Assembly: GCA_943325255.2 (NCBI GenBank)
Contig: CALPOS020000029.1
Location: 1-16,014 of the forward strand
Direction of reading: 5' to 3'
From: Sphingobacterium thalpophilum
Lineage (GTDB): Bacteria > Bacteroidota > Bacteroidia > Flavobacteriales > Flavobacteriaceae
DNA: 16,014 nucleotides
Part shown: positions 6,733 through 15,043 of the stretch, piece by piece
Layout: each line of letters opens with the position of its first letter
How positions within the stretch are numbered: position 1 is the stretch's first letter
Program-made: the position numbers and the translations under genes
The notes under the pieces: model-generated
Seen by the model: the letters and a program-made list of their open reading frames with translations, nothing else
Told to the model about the DNA's origin: nothing
Database searches by the model: none

Positions 6733-8496
6733 ATGCGATTTTTAGCAAACGTCTTAGCCACAATTGTTGGTCTATTTGCCTTTTTTATGATCTTCATTTT
6801 TGGATTATTATTTATTGGCGTATTATTCGGAGGAAATTCCGAGAGCATCACTGTCGATGACAATTCGGTCATTATACTCGATTTATCAAAGGTTTCCTCA
6901 GATTACGCAGGAAAATTTAACTATAAGGAAATCGATTATTTCGATGCCAGACATGATGGGCTATCCGATGTAATTAGAGCTATTCATGCCGCCAAGGAAG
7001 ATGATAACATCAAAGGAATCTCGATCTTAAATGACAATTCTAACCTAGGAATGGCGCAAATTAAATCTGTTCGGGAAGCATTAAAAGATTTTAAGAAATC
7101 AGGAAAATTTGTACTCGCCTATGCGAATTTTTATACTCAAAAAGAATACTATCTAAATTCTGTTGCGAACACAATTTATCTAAATCCAATTGGAGAAATG
7201 GAATTCAAAGGTCTGTCTTCTGAGCTTTTGTTCTTCAAAGATTTTCAGGAAAAATACGGCGTCAAAATGGAAGTTATTCGACATGGAAAATACAAAAGCG
7301 CTGTAGAGCCTTTCCTAGAAAACAAGATGAGCGAGGCCAATAGAGAGCAAATAACCTCACTATTAAATTCACTATGGAATTCGGTTGTAACTGACATTTC
7401 AACAAGTCGTAAAATTTCTACAAATAAGCTTAACGAAATTGCAGATCAATTGGCTGCCCGAACGCCAGAAATGGCGAAAATGCAAGGACTGGTAGACAAA
7501 GTTGTTTATGAAGATGTATATCATAATGACATCCGAAAATTACTACAAGTCGATGCTGACGAAGATTATAATTCTATTTCGATTCTTGATTATGCGAAGA
7601 ATGTGGCTTCAACCGCAACTGAATCTTCCTCTAAAAACAAAATCGCAATCATCTATGCACAAGGAGATATCGGAAGTGGTGAAGGTGATGTCAATACTGT
7701 TGGAGAAGGTTCGATGAGACGCTCTCTGCAAGAAGCTCGAAAAGACAAGAAAATTAAGGCAATTGTGCTCCGAATTGACTCTCCTGGAGGAAGTGCTTTG
7801 ACTTCCGAACTTATTTGGAGAGAAATCGAATTGACGAAAAAAGTGAAGCCCGTCATTGTTTCTATGGGTAATTTGGCGGCTTCTGGCGGTTATTATATTG
7901 CTTGCAACGCCAACACCATTTTTGCTGAAAACAATACCATAACAGGCTCTATCGGTGTTTTTGGTTTGTTGCCAAACTTTACAGAACTCACTACAAAAAT
8001 GGGTATCAATTCTGAACAAGTGAGCACCAATGCTAACGCAACAGACTATAGTATCTTTAGACCTTTATCCGAAAACTACAAATTTGTGGCGCAAGAAGGT
8101 GTCGAGAAAATATACAACACTTTTGTTTCCCGTGTTGCCGCAGGACGCAAAATGTCTTTTAGCCAAGTGGATGCGATTGCACAAGGGCGCGTTTGGTCAG
8201 GCTCTGAAGCGTTGAAAATTGGTTTGGTGGACAGAATCGGTGGACTTGATTCAGCTGTAGAATTTGCTGCGTCATTGGCAAAGATTAAAGATTATAAAAC
8301 GCAGAATCTCCCGATTTATGAAAAAGATTTTCAAGATTACTTGGGCAATCTTGGCGTTCCTTTCATGAAAACAAAAGAAAGTTTTATAAAAGAAGAATTG
8401 GGCGAAGAAAATTATAAAGTGATTGAACAAATCCGCCGTATTCAAAGCAAAAAAGGGGTGCAAGCAAGTTTACCTTTTGAAATTAATATTCATTAA
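6733..8496 (+). CDS. sppA: Signal peptide peptidase SppA, 67K type
   Basis: SppA is a membrane-anchored serine/lysine protease that degrades signal peptides left in the membrane after secretion. The protein has 587 residues with one N-terminal membrane segment (about 8-33), then two related crotonase-like domains as in the long E. coli type. The catalytic Lys is K188 in the N-terminal domain (GKYKSAVEPF) and the nucleophile is S384 in the C-terminal domain (GNLAASGGYY), matching K209 and S409 of E. coli. The dyad is complete, so the enzyme should be active. I chose the ATG at 6733, which is preceded by AT-rich GATAAAAAAATT and gives MRFLANVLAT; the earlier in-frame TTG at 6682 would add an unconvincing 17-residue leader. 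The AsmA-like gene follows after 47 nt without a visible terminator, so the two may be cotranscribed. Confidence 0.97.
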   Translation: MRFLANVLATIVGLFAFFMIFIFGLLFIGVLFGGNSESITVDDNSVIILDLSKVSSDYAGKFNYKEIDYFDARHDGLSDVIRAIHAAKEDDNIKGISILNDNSNLGMAQIKSVREALKDFKKSGKFVLAYANFYTQKEYYLNSVANTIYLNPIGEMEFKGLSSELLFFKDFQEKYGVKMEVIRHGKYKSAVEPFLENKMSEANREQITSLLNSLWNSVVTDISTSRKISTNKLNEIADQLAARTPEMAKMQGLVDKVVYEDVYHNDIRKLLQVDADEDYNSISILDYAKNVASTATESSSKNKIAIIYAQGDIGSGEGDVNTVGEGSMRRSLQEARKDKKIKAIVLRIDSPGGSALTSELIWREIELTKKVKPVIVSMGNLAASGGYYIACNANTIFAENNTITGSIGVFGLLPNFTELTTKMGINSEQVSTNANATDYSIFRPLSENYKFVAQEGVEKIYNTFVSRVAAGRKMSFSQVDAIAQGRVWSGSEALKIGLVDRIGGLDSAVEFAASLAKIKDYKTQNLPIYEKDFQDYLGNLGVPFMKTKESFIKEELGEENYKVIEQIRRIQSKKGVQASLPFEINIH

Positions 8497-8543
8497 ATAA
8501 GAAATTCTGAGTTCGTTACGTTGTACACTAAAACCATCTAGTT

Positions 8544-11108
8544 ATGCTAAAGAAAACACTAAAAATTGTCGGAATTATTTTATTGGTTCTTATACTGTCT
8601 TTATTTGCAATTCCTTTCTTCTTCAAGGATCAAATCAAAGCAAAAATCACCGATGCCATCAATGAAAAAGTAGATGCCAAAGTCTCCTTTGAAGATGCAG
8701 ATTTGAGTTTATTCAAGAGTTTTCCGCAAGCTAACGTCACAATCGACAAATTACTCATCATCAATAAAGCACCTTTCGAAGGCGACACGCTGATCTCCTT
8801 GGGACAAATTAATTTGAAAATGTCTGTCAAAGAACTTTTTAAAGGTAAAGAAGAGTCGATGAATATTGAAGCGGTTTCAACAGAAAACGGATTGATTAAC
8901 ATTCTCTTTAACAAAGATGGCCTAGGTAACTTCGATATCGCTTTGAAAGACGACAAAGAGCAAGACGACAGCAAAAGCAGCCCGTTATCTCTAAAAATTA
9001 AAGAATACAAAGTCACCAACCTTCGTTTCAAGTATTTTGATGAACGATCTAAAATTAAGATGATTATCGACAGCCTAGATCATTCAGGGACTGGCGATTT
9101 TACCAACTCTAAATTGGACCTTGACACCAAATCAACTGCAAAAGTTTCCCTCTTTATGGATAAAGCCAACTATATGAATCATGTGGCTTTGTCGCTAGAT
9201 GCGGTTTTGGGAATCGATTTGGATCAAAGCAAATACACTTTCAAAGAAAACAAAGCGCTCATCAACAAATTGCCTTTAGAATTTGATGGTTTTATTCAAA
9301 TGCTCGAAAACGGGCAACAATATGATTTGAAATTTAAAACGCCAACGTCGAGCTTCCAAAACTTCTTAGGTTTAATTCCCGCAGCTTATACGGCAAATAT
9401 CAAAGATGTAAAAACAACTGGCGACTTTACCGTAACTGGTTTTGCCAAAGGAATACTTTCTGACACAACCGTACCAAAATTCAACGTGGCGATTGCATCC
9501 AACAACGCTTCTTTTCAGTATCCGAACCTTCCAAAATCGATTCAGAATATTATCATCGATACGAAAATTATTAATGAAACTGGTTTGACTAATGACACGT
9601 ACGTGAATTTAGATCAGTTGTCTTTTCGAATTGACCAAGATGTCTTTAATGCGAAAGCCAACATCAAAAACTTAGCAGAAAATCCGCTCGTTGATGCACA
9701 ATTGAAAGGTGTAGTCAATCTTGGCAATGTTTCTAAAGCGTATCCAGTAAAGCTAAAAGTGCCGCTTTCTGGTATTTTGAAAGCAGATGTTGTGACAAAA
9801 TTTGACATGAAATCGGTAGAAACGAATCAATATGAAAAGATGCAAAACTCGGGGAATATGACCCTAACAGGATTCAAATATGTAGATGACACCAACAAAG
9901 CGATGAACATCAACAAAGCAGTGGTTCAGTTTACAAACACGAGAATCAACCTTCAGGAACTCGATCTGACAACTGGCAAAACCGACATGAAAGTGAATGG
10001 GGTGCTAGAGAATCTTTTCGGATTTATGTTGAAAGATCAAGAGTTAAAAGGAAACTTCAACATGCAGTCCAATCAGTTTGCTGTTAGTGATTTTATGACA
10101 ACAGAAGCACCAAAAACAGGAAATCAAAAACCAAAAGAAGCAGTTAAAATTCCAGCATTCTTAAATTGCTCATTAACAGCAAAAGCCAACACAGTTTTGT
10201 ACGACAATTTGGCTTTGAAAAATGTCTCGGGTAAACTCATTATTAGAGACCAAAAAGTAACACTTGAAAACATCAAAACTGATATTTTTGACGGACAGAT
10301 TTTAGCCAATGGCGATGTTTCTACAAAAGGAAAAATCCCAGTTTTTAATATGGATTTAGGGATGAAAGCGGTAGACATTCAAAAGACCTTTTCGCAATTA
10401 GATATGTTGAAAAAAATTGCACCTATTGCAGAAGTTGTTGAGGGAAAAATAAATACGACCATCAAATTATCTGGAAACTTAAACGAAAAAGAAATGACGC
10501 CAGATGTTAGTAGCCTTTCAGGAGATTTATTTGGTCAATTGCTGTCTACAACCGTAAACCCAAGCAAATCGGCACTTTTATCTAAATTAGGAACTGATAT
10601 TCCATTCTTGGACTTAAAGAAATTGAATTTAAATGATCAAAGAGTAACTCTGAATTTTAGCAACGGAAAAGTTAACGTCAAACCGTTCGAATTGAAATAT
10701 CAAGATGCTAAAGTGAATGTTGGTGGTCAACATGGCTTCGATCAAAGTATGAATTACAACCTTAAATTTGACGTTCCAGCGAAATATCTCGGACCAGAAG
10801 TCAATAAACTGTTGGCGAAATTGTCTCCTGCAGACGTCAATAAATTAGAAAACATTCCGATTAATGCATTGGTTACTGGTAATTTCAAAAGTCCAAAAAT
10901 AACCACGGATATTAAGAGCGGCATTACTAATTTGACCACTCAATTGGTAAAACAGCAAAAAGAAAAATTAGTGAAACAAGGCACCAACGCTCTAGAAGAC
11001 TTAATTAAAAAAAATACGAAAACCGATACAACGAAAACCAAATCTCCGGCAAAAGAAGACATCAAAAAGAAAGCAGGAGATTTGCTCAATGGATTGTTTA
11101 AAAAATAA
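8544..11108 (+). CDS. AsmA-like family envelope protein
   Basis: The 854-residue protein has a single N-terminal membrane anchor (about 7-27, LKIVGIILLVLILSLFAIPF) and a long periplasmic part rich in beta strands, as in AsmA-like proteins. The first 130 residues (KDQIKAKITDAINEKVDAKV, then LSLFKSFPQANVTIDKL) match the N-terminal AsmA signature. The C-terminal part, from about residue 640 to 790, resembles the AsmA-like C-terminal domain (VNPSKSALLSKL, then NGKVNVKPFELKYQDAKVNVGG). It ends in a Lys-rich tail with likely helices. Relatives such as AsmA, TamB and YhdP belong to the repeating beta-groove group linked to lipid transfer between membranes; that role is inferred for this protein. It follows sppA and ends at a strong terminator. 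Which member of the superfamily it is cannot be settled by eye. Confidence 0.9.
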   Translation: MLKKTLKIVGIILLVLILSLFAIPFFFKDQIKAKITDAINEKVDAKVSFEDADLSLFKSFPQANVTIDKLLIINKAPFEGDTLISLGQINLKMSVKELFKGKEESMNIEAVSTENGLINILFNKDGLGNFDIALKDDKEQDDSKSSPLSLKIKEYKVTNLRFKYFDERSKIKMIIDSLDHSGTGDFTNSKLDLDTKSTAKVSLFMDKANYMNHVALSLDAVLGIDLDQSKYTFKENKALINKLPLEFDGFIQMLENGQQYDLKFKTPTSSFQNFLGLIPAAYTANIKDVKTTGDFTVTGFAKGILSDTTVPKFNVAIASNNASFQYPNLPKSIQNIIIDTKIINETGLTNDTYVNLDQLSFRIDQDVFNAKANIKNLAENPLVDAQLKGVVNLGNVSKAYPVKLKVPLSGILKADVVTKFDMKSVETNQYEKMQNSGNMTLTGFKYVDDTNKAMNINKAVVQFTNTRINLQELDLTTGKTDMKVNGVLENLFGFMLKDQELKGNFNMQSNQFAVSDFMTTEAPKTGNQKPKEAVKIPAFLNCSLTAKANTVLYDNLALKNVSGKLIIRDQKVTLENIKTDIFDGQILANGDVSTKGKIPVFNMDLGMKAVDIQKTFSQLDMLKKIAPIAEVVEGKINTTIKLSGNLNEKEMTPDVSSLSGDLFGQLLSTTVNPSKSALLSKLGTDIPFLDLKKLNLNDQRVTLNFSNGKVNVKPFELKYQDAKVNVGGQHGFDQSMNYNLKFDVPAKYLGPEVNKLLAKLSPADVNKLENIPINALVTGNFKSPKITTDIKSGITNLTTQLVKQQKEKLVKQGTNALEDLIKKNTKTDTTKTKSPAKEDIKKKAGDLLNGLFKK

Positions 11109-11122
11109 AAGCACTTAATCAT

Positions 11123-11152
11123 AAAGCCCTAATACTTTTTAGGGCTTTTTTT
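11123..11152. terminator. Bidirectional terminator between AsmA-like and DUF2797 genes
   Basis: A 10-bp stem (AAAGCCCTAA at 11123-11132 with TTAGGGCTTT at 11139-11148) with a 6-nt loop is followed by a T run on the plus strand. The A-rich left side gives a short, weaker T tract for the minus strand. The stop codon of the convergent DUF2797 gene (11151-11153) begins in the T tract. Confidence 0.9.
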
Positions 11153-11945
11153 ATATATCAATCGCAACAACACTGCCTTCGGAACTGCGAACATTAAAAA
11201 CCGTTCCATCTTCAAAAAGCAAATACTGCCCTTTGATTCCTATTAGGACTCCTTTGAAATTTGGATTTTTTTCTAGACTGAGACTGCTGATTTTTTTTGG
11301 ATAGTCTAGAATTGGATACTTCATTTCATAGACCTCGTTCTTATCGGAAAAAAAATACTCTTTAACTTCTTGCGGAAGTAAGTTCTCAACCTTTGCTTTT
11401 TCAAGAATCAGATCATTAGTTATGATATCATTGGTGAGCATTTTTCTCCAATTGGTTTTGTCTGCAAAATGTTCTTTGAGGGCTACTTCCGTAATTCCGG
11501 CCAAATAACGATTGGGAACCTCCACAATGGCAATAGCCTTCTCAGCACCTTGATCAATCCATCTTGTGGGCACTTGGGTTTTTCTGGTCACACCCACTTT
11601 CACTTCGCTTGATATTGCTAAATAAACAATATGTGGTTGCAATTGCACTTTCGATTCGTAGTCTAAATCCCGATCAGCAATTCCCAGATGCGCAGTACTT
11701 AATTCGGGCTTCATAATCCAATCGCCGACCGCAGGGCTCGCATAAAAACAATCATAGCAAAATCCTTGTCTAAAGATTTTTTTTCGTTTACCACAATTCA
11801 AACATTGATAACCTTCCAACTGAATAGTTAGTTCTTTGCCTAAAACCTGATTGACATTCAAAAAACTGTTTTCAAATTCTAAGTAATATTGAATTGGATT
11901 TCCAAATTCGGATTGCATTTTAGTTAAAACTCCTTCGTACTTCAT
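11151..11945 (-). CDS. DUF2797 family protein with zinc ribbon
   Basis: This 264-residue protein matches the DUF2797 family, whose function is unknown. Visible parts are an N-terminal beta-rich segment (MKYEGVLTKM, then FGNPIQYYLEF), a four-cysteine zinc ribbon with C48-x2-C51 and C63-x2-C66, the stretch ALSTAH-like ELSTAHLGIADRDLD (81-95), and a central region VYLAISSEVKVGVTR (107-121) with R128 and E153. That central layout is reminiscent of a GIY-YIG nuclease core, which is my inference. The C-terminal 60 residues look like a small beta barrel (FKGVLIGIKGQYLLFEDG). I chose the ATG at 11945 because it starts the conserved MKYEGVLTKM; the ATG at 11978 would add 11 uncharacteristic residues. 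It is monocistronic, convergent with the AsmA-like gene and divergent from the GH3 gene. Confidence 0.88.
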   Translation of the reverse strand: MKYEGVLTKMQSEFGNPIQYYLEFENSFLNVNQVLGKELTIQLEGYQCLNCGKRKKIFRQGFCYDCFYASPAVGDWIMKPELSTAHLGIADRDLDYESKVQLQPHIVYLAISSEVKVGVTRKTQVPTRWIDQGAEKAIAIVEVPNRYLAGITEVALKEHFADKTNWRKMLTNDIITNDLILEKAKVENLLPQEVKEYFFSDKNEVYEMKYPILDYPKKISSLSLEKNPNFKGVLIGIKGQYLLFEDGTVFNVRSSEGSVVAIDI

Positions 11946-12089
11946 TTGATTTTTTCTCTGATTATCGAAAAATAGCATTAGAATTTCTGCTATATTTTTT
12001 GTTATTTTGGTAAAGCCGTAAAGTTATCGATTTGTGTTTGATTAATTTATTCACAAAACGTAAATCATACATTAAAATCACAAATTCAA

Positions 12090-13604
12090 ATGCCGTTACC
12101 AATAATCAATTCTATTGCCTCCTGGGTTTTGAAACAACGCATTCATCAGATTGAATTGTTTCTAAAGTACCCAAATGAAGTTCAAGAGGAATTGCTTTTG
12201 AATCTCATCAGGGCTTCCGAAAACACAGTTGTGGGGAAGCATTATGACTTTGCATCCATCAAATCGTACAACACTTTTGCTGAAAGAATTCCAATTTCAA
12301 TTTACGAAGATATTGAGCCATTTATTGAACAAACTCGAAGTGGAGAACAAAATATTTTCTGGGGTTCACCTATTAAGTGGTTTGCCAAATCTAGTGGCAC
12401 TACCAACGCAAAAAGCAAATTCATTCCAGTCAGTAGTGAAGCGCTCGAAGACTGTCATTACAAAGGCAGTAAAGATTTACTTTGTTTATACTTGAATAAC
12501 AACGAGGATTCTCATTTGTTTATTGGCAAAAGCTTACGATTAGGTGGCAGTTCGCAAATCTATGAAAACAACAATACTTTTTTTGGCGACTTATCGGCCA
12601 TCTTGATCGAAAACATGCCGATTTGGGCAGAGTTTAGTAGCACTCCTAGCAGCAGGGTTTCGCTAATGAGCGAATGGGAAACCAAAATAAAGGCCATTAT
12701 CGAGGAATCAAAAAACGAAAATGTTACCAGTTTTGCTGGTGTTCCTTCATGGATGTTGGTTTTGATGAATAAGATGTTGGAAGATACTGGTAAATCAAAT
12801 TTGATGGAGATTTGGCCCAATTTGGAAGTCTATTTTCATGGTGGCGTAAGTTTTGAACCTTATCGTGAACAGTACAAGAAAATTCTTCCTTCTTCAAGTT
12901 TTAAATACTACGAAATATACAATGCGTCTGAAGGCTTTTTTGCTATACAAGACTTAAATAATTCTAGCGATTTATTACTGATGCTAGACTACGGAATTTT
13001 TTACGAGTTTATTCCCATGTCGACTTTTGGAACTGCTGAAGAAAAAGCAATTCGACTATCTGATGTGGAAATAGATGTAAATTACGCCATTCTCATCTCA
13101 ACCAATGCGGGGCTTTGGCGCTATTTAGTTGGCGACACAGTCCGATTTACTTCTTTGAGTCCATACCGAATCCGTGTCACTGGACGAACCAAACATCACA
13201 TCAATGTTTTTGGTGAGGAACTAATGGTTGAGAATACCGATCAAGCGATTTCGAAGGCTTCCCAACTTACCAATTCCGAAGTTGTTGATTACACGGTTGC
13301 GCCAATATTTATGCAAGACAAAGAAAAAGGGGCTCATGAATGGATGATTGAATTCAAAAGTAAACCCAGCAATATCAATGAATTTCAAAAAATATTAGAT
13401 GAGACGTTGCAATCTTTAAACTCGGATTACGAAGCCAAACGACACAACAATATGACATTGAATCCGCTAGTGATTAATGTGGCGCGCGAAAACTTGTTCT
13501 ACGATTGGTTGAAAGAACAAGATAAATTAGGAGGGCAGCACAAAATCCCTAGATTGTCAAACAAAAGAGACTATTTAGATCAACTCAAGAAATTGCCTCA
13601 TTAA
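12090..13604 (+). CDS. GH3 superfamily protein (acyl-adenylate/amide synthetase type)
   Basis: The 504-residue protein belongs to the GH3 family, named for plant auxin-responsive acyl-acid amido synthetases. These enzymes adenylate a carboxylic acid with ATP and transfer the acyl group to an amine. The ATP-binding motifs are present: SSGTTNAKSKF (101-111, P-loop-like motif 1), YNASEG (277-282, motif 2) and YLVGDTVRF (345-353, motif 3). GRTKHHINVFGEEL (365-378) opens the mobile C-terminal domain. All adenylation motifs look intact, so I expect an active enzyme, but bacterial members of this kind have no assigned substrate that I know of and auxin should not be assumed. Common database names that call it auxin-responsive are misleading. 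It starts at the ATG at 12090 after a 144-nt AT-rich divergent gap in which I find no good promoter, and is probably cotranscribed with the small lipoprotein gene 16 nt downstream. Confidence 0.93.
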   Translation: MPLPIINSIASWVLKQRIHQIELFLKYPNEVQEELLLNLIRASENTVVGKHYDFASIKSYNTFAERIPISIYEDIEPFIEQTRSGEQNIFWGSPIKWFAKSSGTTNAKSKFIPVSSEALEDCHYKGSKDLLCLYLNNNEDSHLFIGKSLRLGGSSQIYENNNTFFGDLSAILIENMPIWAEFSSTPSSRVSLMSEWETKIKAIIEESKNENVTSFAGVPSWMLVLMNKMLEDTGKSNLMEIWPNLEVYFHGGVSFEPYREQYKKILPSSSFKYYEIYNASEGFFAIQDLNNSSDLLLMLDYGIFYEFIPMSTFGTAEEKAIRLSDVEIDVNYAILISTNAGLWRYLVGDTVRFTSLSPYRIRVTGRTKHHINVFGEELMVENTDQAISKASQLTNSEVVDYTVAPIFMQDKEKGAHEWMIEFKSKPSNINEFQKILDETLQSLNSDYEAKRHNNMTLNPLVINVARENLFYDWLKEQDKLGGQHKIPRLSNKRDYLDQLKKLPH

Positions 13605-13620
13605 TAATCTTTAGGCCAAA

Positions 13621-13764
13621 ATGAAAAGATTAGTGTTATTAATAGTTCTCTCAGTAGTGCTTATTTCGTGCGGCCCACATCGAATGAGATGTGGTCCAAA
13701 AGGTATTTGTATAACACTTCAACAAAAAAATCCCGTATCAATTGACACGGGATTTTTTTATTAA
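13621..13764 (+). CDS. Tiny lipoprotein, 47 residues
   Basis: The short gene begins 16 nt after the GH3 stop. It encodes a hydrophobic signal peptide (MKRLVLLIVLSVV) and a clear lipobox LISC with Cys17, leaving a mature lipoprotein of only about 31 residues. Just after the lipidated Cys the sequence reads CGPHRMRCGPKGIC, with two further cysteines (C24, C30) that could pair in the periplasm. There are no acidic residues after Cys, so surface export is not indicated. The last 13 codons and the stop overlap the terminator hairpin at 13724-13759, so the C-terminal sequence may be shaped by RNA structure more than by function. I do not recognise a family with certainty. The evidence that it is real is the complete SPII signal, the ATG and the operon-like spacing after the GH3 gene. 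Confidence 0.72.
   Translation: MKRLVLLIVLSVVLISCGPHRMRCGPKGICITLQQKNPVSIDTGFFY
13724..13759. terminator. Bidirectional terminator between GH3/lipoprotein unit and clpX
   Basis: A 13-bp stem (seven A plus TCCCGT at 13724-13736, paired with 13747-13759) carries A and T tracts on both sides, so it can end transcripts from both strands. The 10-nt loop contains the small palindrome TCAATTGA. It lies partly inside the small lipoprotein gene and 14 nt after the clpX stop codon. Confidence 0.92.
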
Positions 13765-13773
13765 ATTTTGCTG

Positions 13774-15006
13774 TTAAGATGCAATTTCTAGACGCTTCAA
13801 CAGATTTTTAGTCAACGTATCGCTTGCGTAATCTCTATCGATATGCAGTACTTTTTCATCATTGCTTGGCAATTCATACATCGCATCTGTTAAAATCGCT
13901 TCACACAATGAACGCAAACCTCGAGCTCCCAATTTGTATTCAAGCGCTTTATCAACGATAAAATCTAAAGCATCATCAGTGATGATAAATTCTACATCAT
14001 CCATCGCGAAAAGCTTTTGATATTGCTTGATTAACGCATTTTTAGGCTCGGTTAATATGGCTCTTAAGGTTGCTTTATCTAATGGATCCATGTGCGTTAA
14101 GACCGGAAGTCGACCGATAATTTCTGGAATTAATCCGAAATCTTTGATGTCTTTTGGTATGATATATTGCAATAAATTGTCTTTGTCAATATTGTCTGCA
14201 TTTTTCGAAGTGCTGTAACCAACCGCTTGACGATTTAAACGTTTCGAAATAATTCTTTCTATTCCGTCAAAAGCACCGCCAGCAATAAACAAGATGTCTT
14301 TGGTGTTGACTTCTACAAACTTTTGATCCGGATGTTTTCTTCCTCCTTTTGGCGGAACATTAACCACGGTTCCTTCTAGTAATTTCAACAAAGCTTGTTG
14401 AACACCTTCTCCAGAAACATCTCTAGTTATGGATGGATTATCGCTTTTACGAGCAATCTTATCGATTTCATCAATAAAAACGATTCCTCTTTCTGCCTTA
14501 GTCACATCGTAATCGGCCGCTTGCAGCAAACGAGTTAAGATACTTTCAACATCTTCACCTACGTAACCTGCTTCGGTCAGTACCGTTGCATCGACAATAG
14601 CCAAAGGAACGTCGAGCATTCTTGCAATGGTTTTAGCAACCAACGTCTTACCAGTTCCGGTTTGACCAACCATAATGATGTTGCTTTTTTCAATTTCTAC
14701 ATCATCGTTTAATTGCTGTTGCATCAAACGTTTGTAGTGATTGTAAACCGCTACGGCCATTACTTTTTTAGTTTGATCTTGACCAATTACGTATTGGTCT
14801 AGAAAAGCCCTGATTTCCTGCGGCTTTTTTAAAATGAGATCAGGCACCATTTTAGAATTGCCATTGGTTTTTAATTCTTCCAATACAATTCCATGAGCTT
14901 GTTCAATACATTTATCACAAATGTGTGCATTGATTCCAGCAATCAAAAGATTGGTTTCAGGCTTCTTACGACCACAAAACGAACAATCTAATATTTCTTT
15001 TGCCAT
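13774..15006 (-). CDS. clpX: ATP-dependent Clp protease ATP-binding subunit ClpX
   Basis: ClpX is the AAA+ unfoldase that feeds tagged or damaged proteins into ClpP. The 410-residue length is normal. The N-terminal zinc-binding domain has C8, C11, C30 and C33, for dimerisation and substrate or adaptor binding. Walker A is GQTGTGKT (114-121), the pore loop is GYVG (147-150), Walker B is IVFIDE (175-180), the RKH loop is R223-K224-H225, and sensor 2 is GARGLR (360-365). The ClpP-docking loop, IGF in E. coli, reads AVGYS around 261-265 here. The start at 15006 (MAKEILDCSFCG) is well supported by the zinc domain. It lies 37 nt downstream of clpP in a tig-clpP-clpX unit and ends just before a bidirectional terminator. 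All catalytic parts are intact. Confidence 0.99.
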   Translation of the reverse strand: MAKEILDCSFCGRKKPETNLLIAGINAHICDKCIEQAHGIVLEELKTNGNSKMVPDLILKKPQEIRAFLDQYVIGQDQTKKVMAVAVYNHYKRLMQQQLNDDVEIEKSNIIMVGQTGTGKTLVAKTIARMLDVPLAIVDATVLTEAGYVGEDVESILTRLLQAADYDVTKAERGIVFIDEIDKIARKSDNPSITRDVSGEGVQQALLKLLEGTVVNVPPKGGRKHPDQKFVEVNTKDILFIAGGAFDGIERIISKRLNRQAVGYSTSKNADNIDKDNLLQYIIPKDIKDFGLIPEIIGRLPVLTHMDPLDKATLRAILTEPKNALIKQYQKLFAMDDVEFIITDDALDFIVDKALEYKLGARGLRSLCEAILTDAMYELPSNDEKVLHIDRDYASDTLTKNLLKRLEIAS

Positions 15007-15043
15007 TATTCTTTATTTAAAGTTGGTCCAAAACCCAACATTA

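Noticed and set aside
7609..8019. Minus-strand 136-codon frame within sppA
   Set aside because: It is antisense to the conserved SppA catalytic domain and shows no domain of its own.
11946..12089. Promoters in the gap between the DUF2797 and GH3 genes
   Set aside because: Only one-mismatch versions of TAnnTTTG were found on either strand and none with a properly spaced TTG, so none is called.
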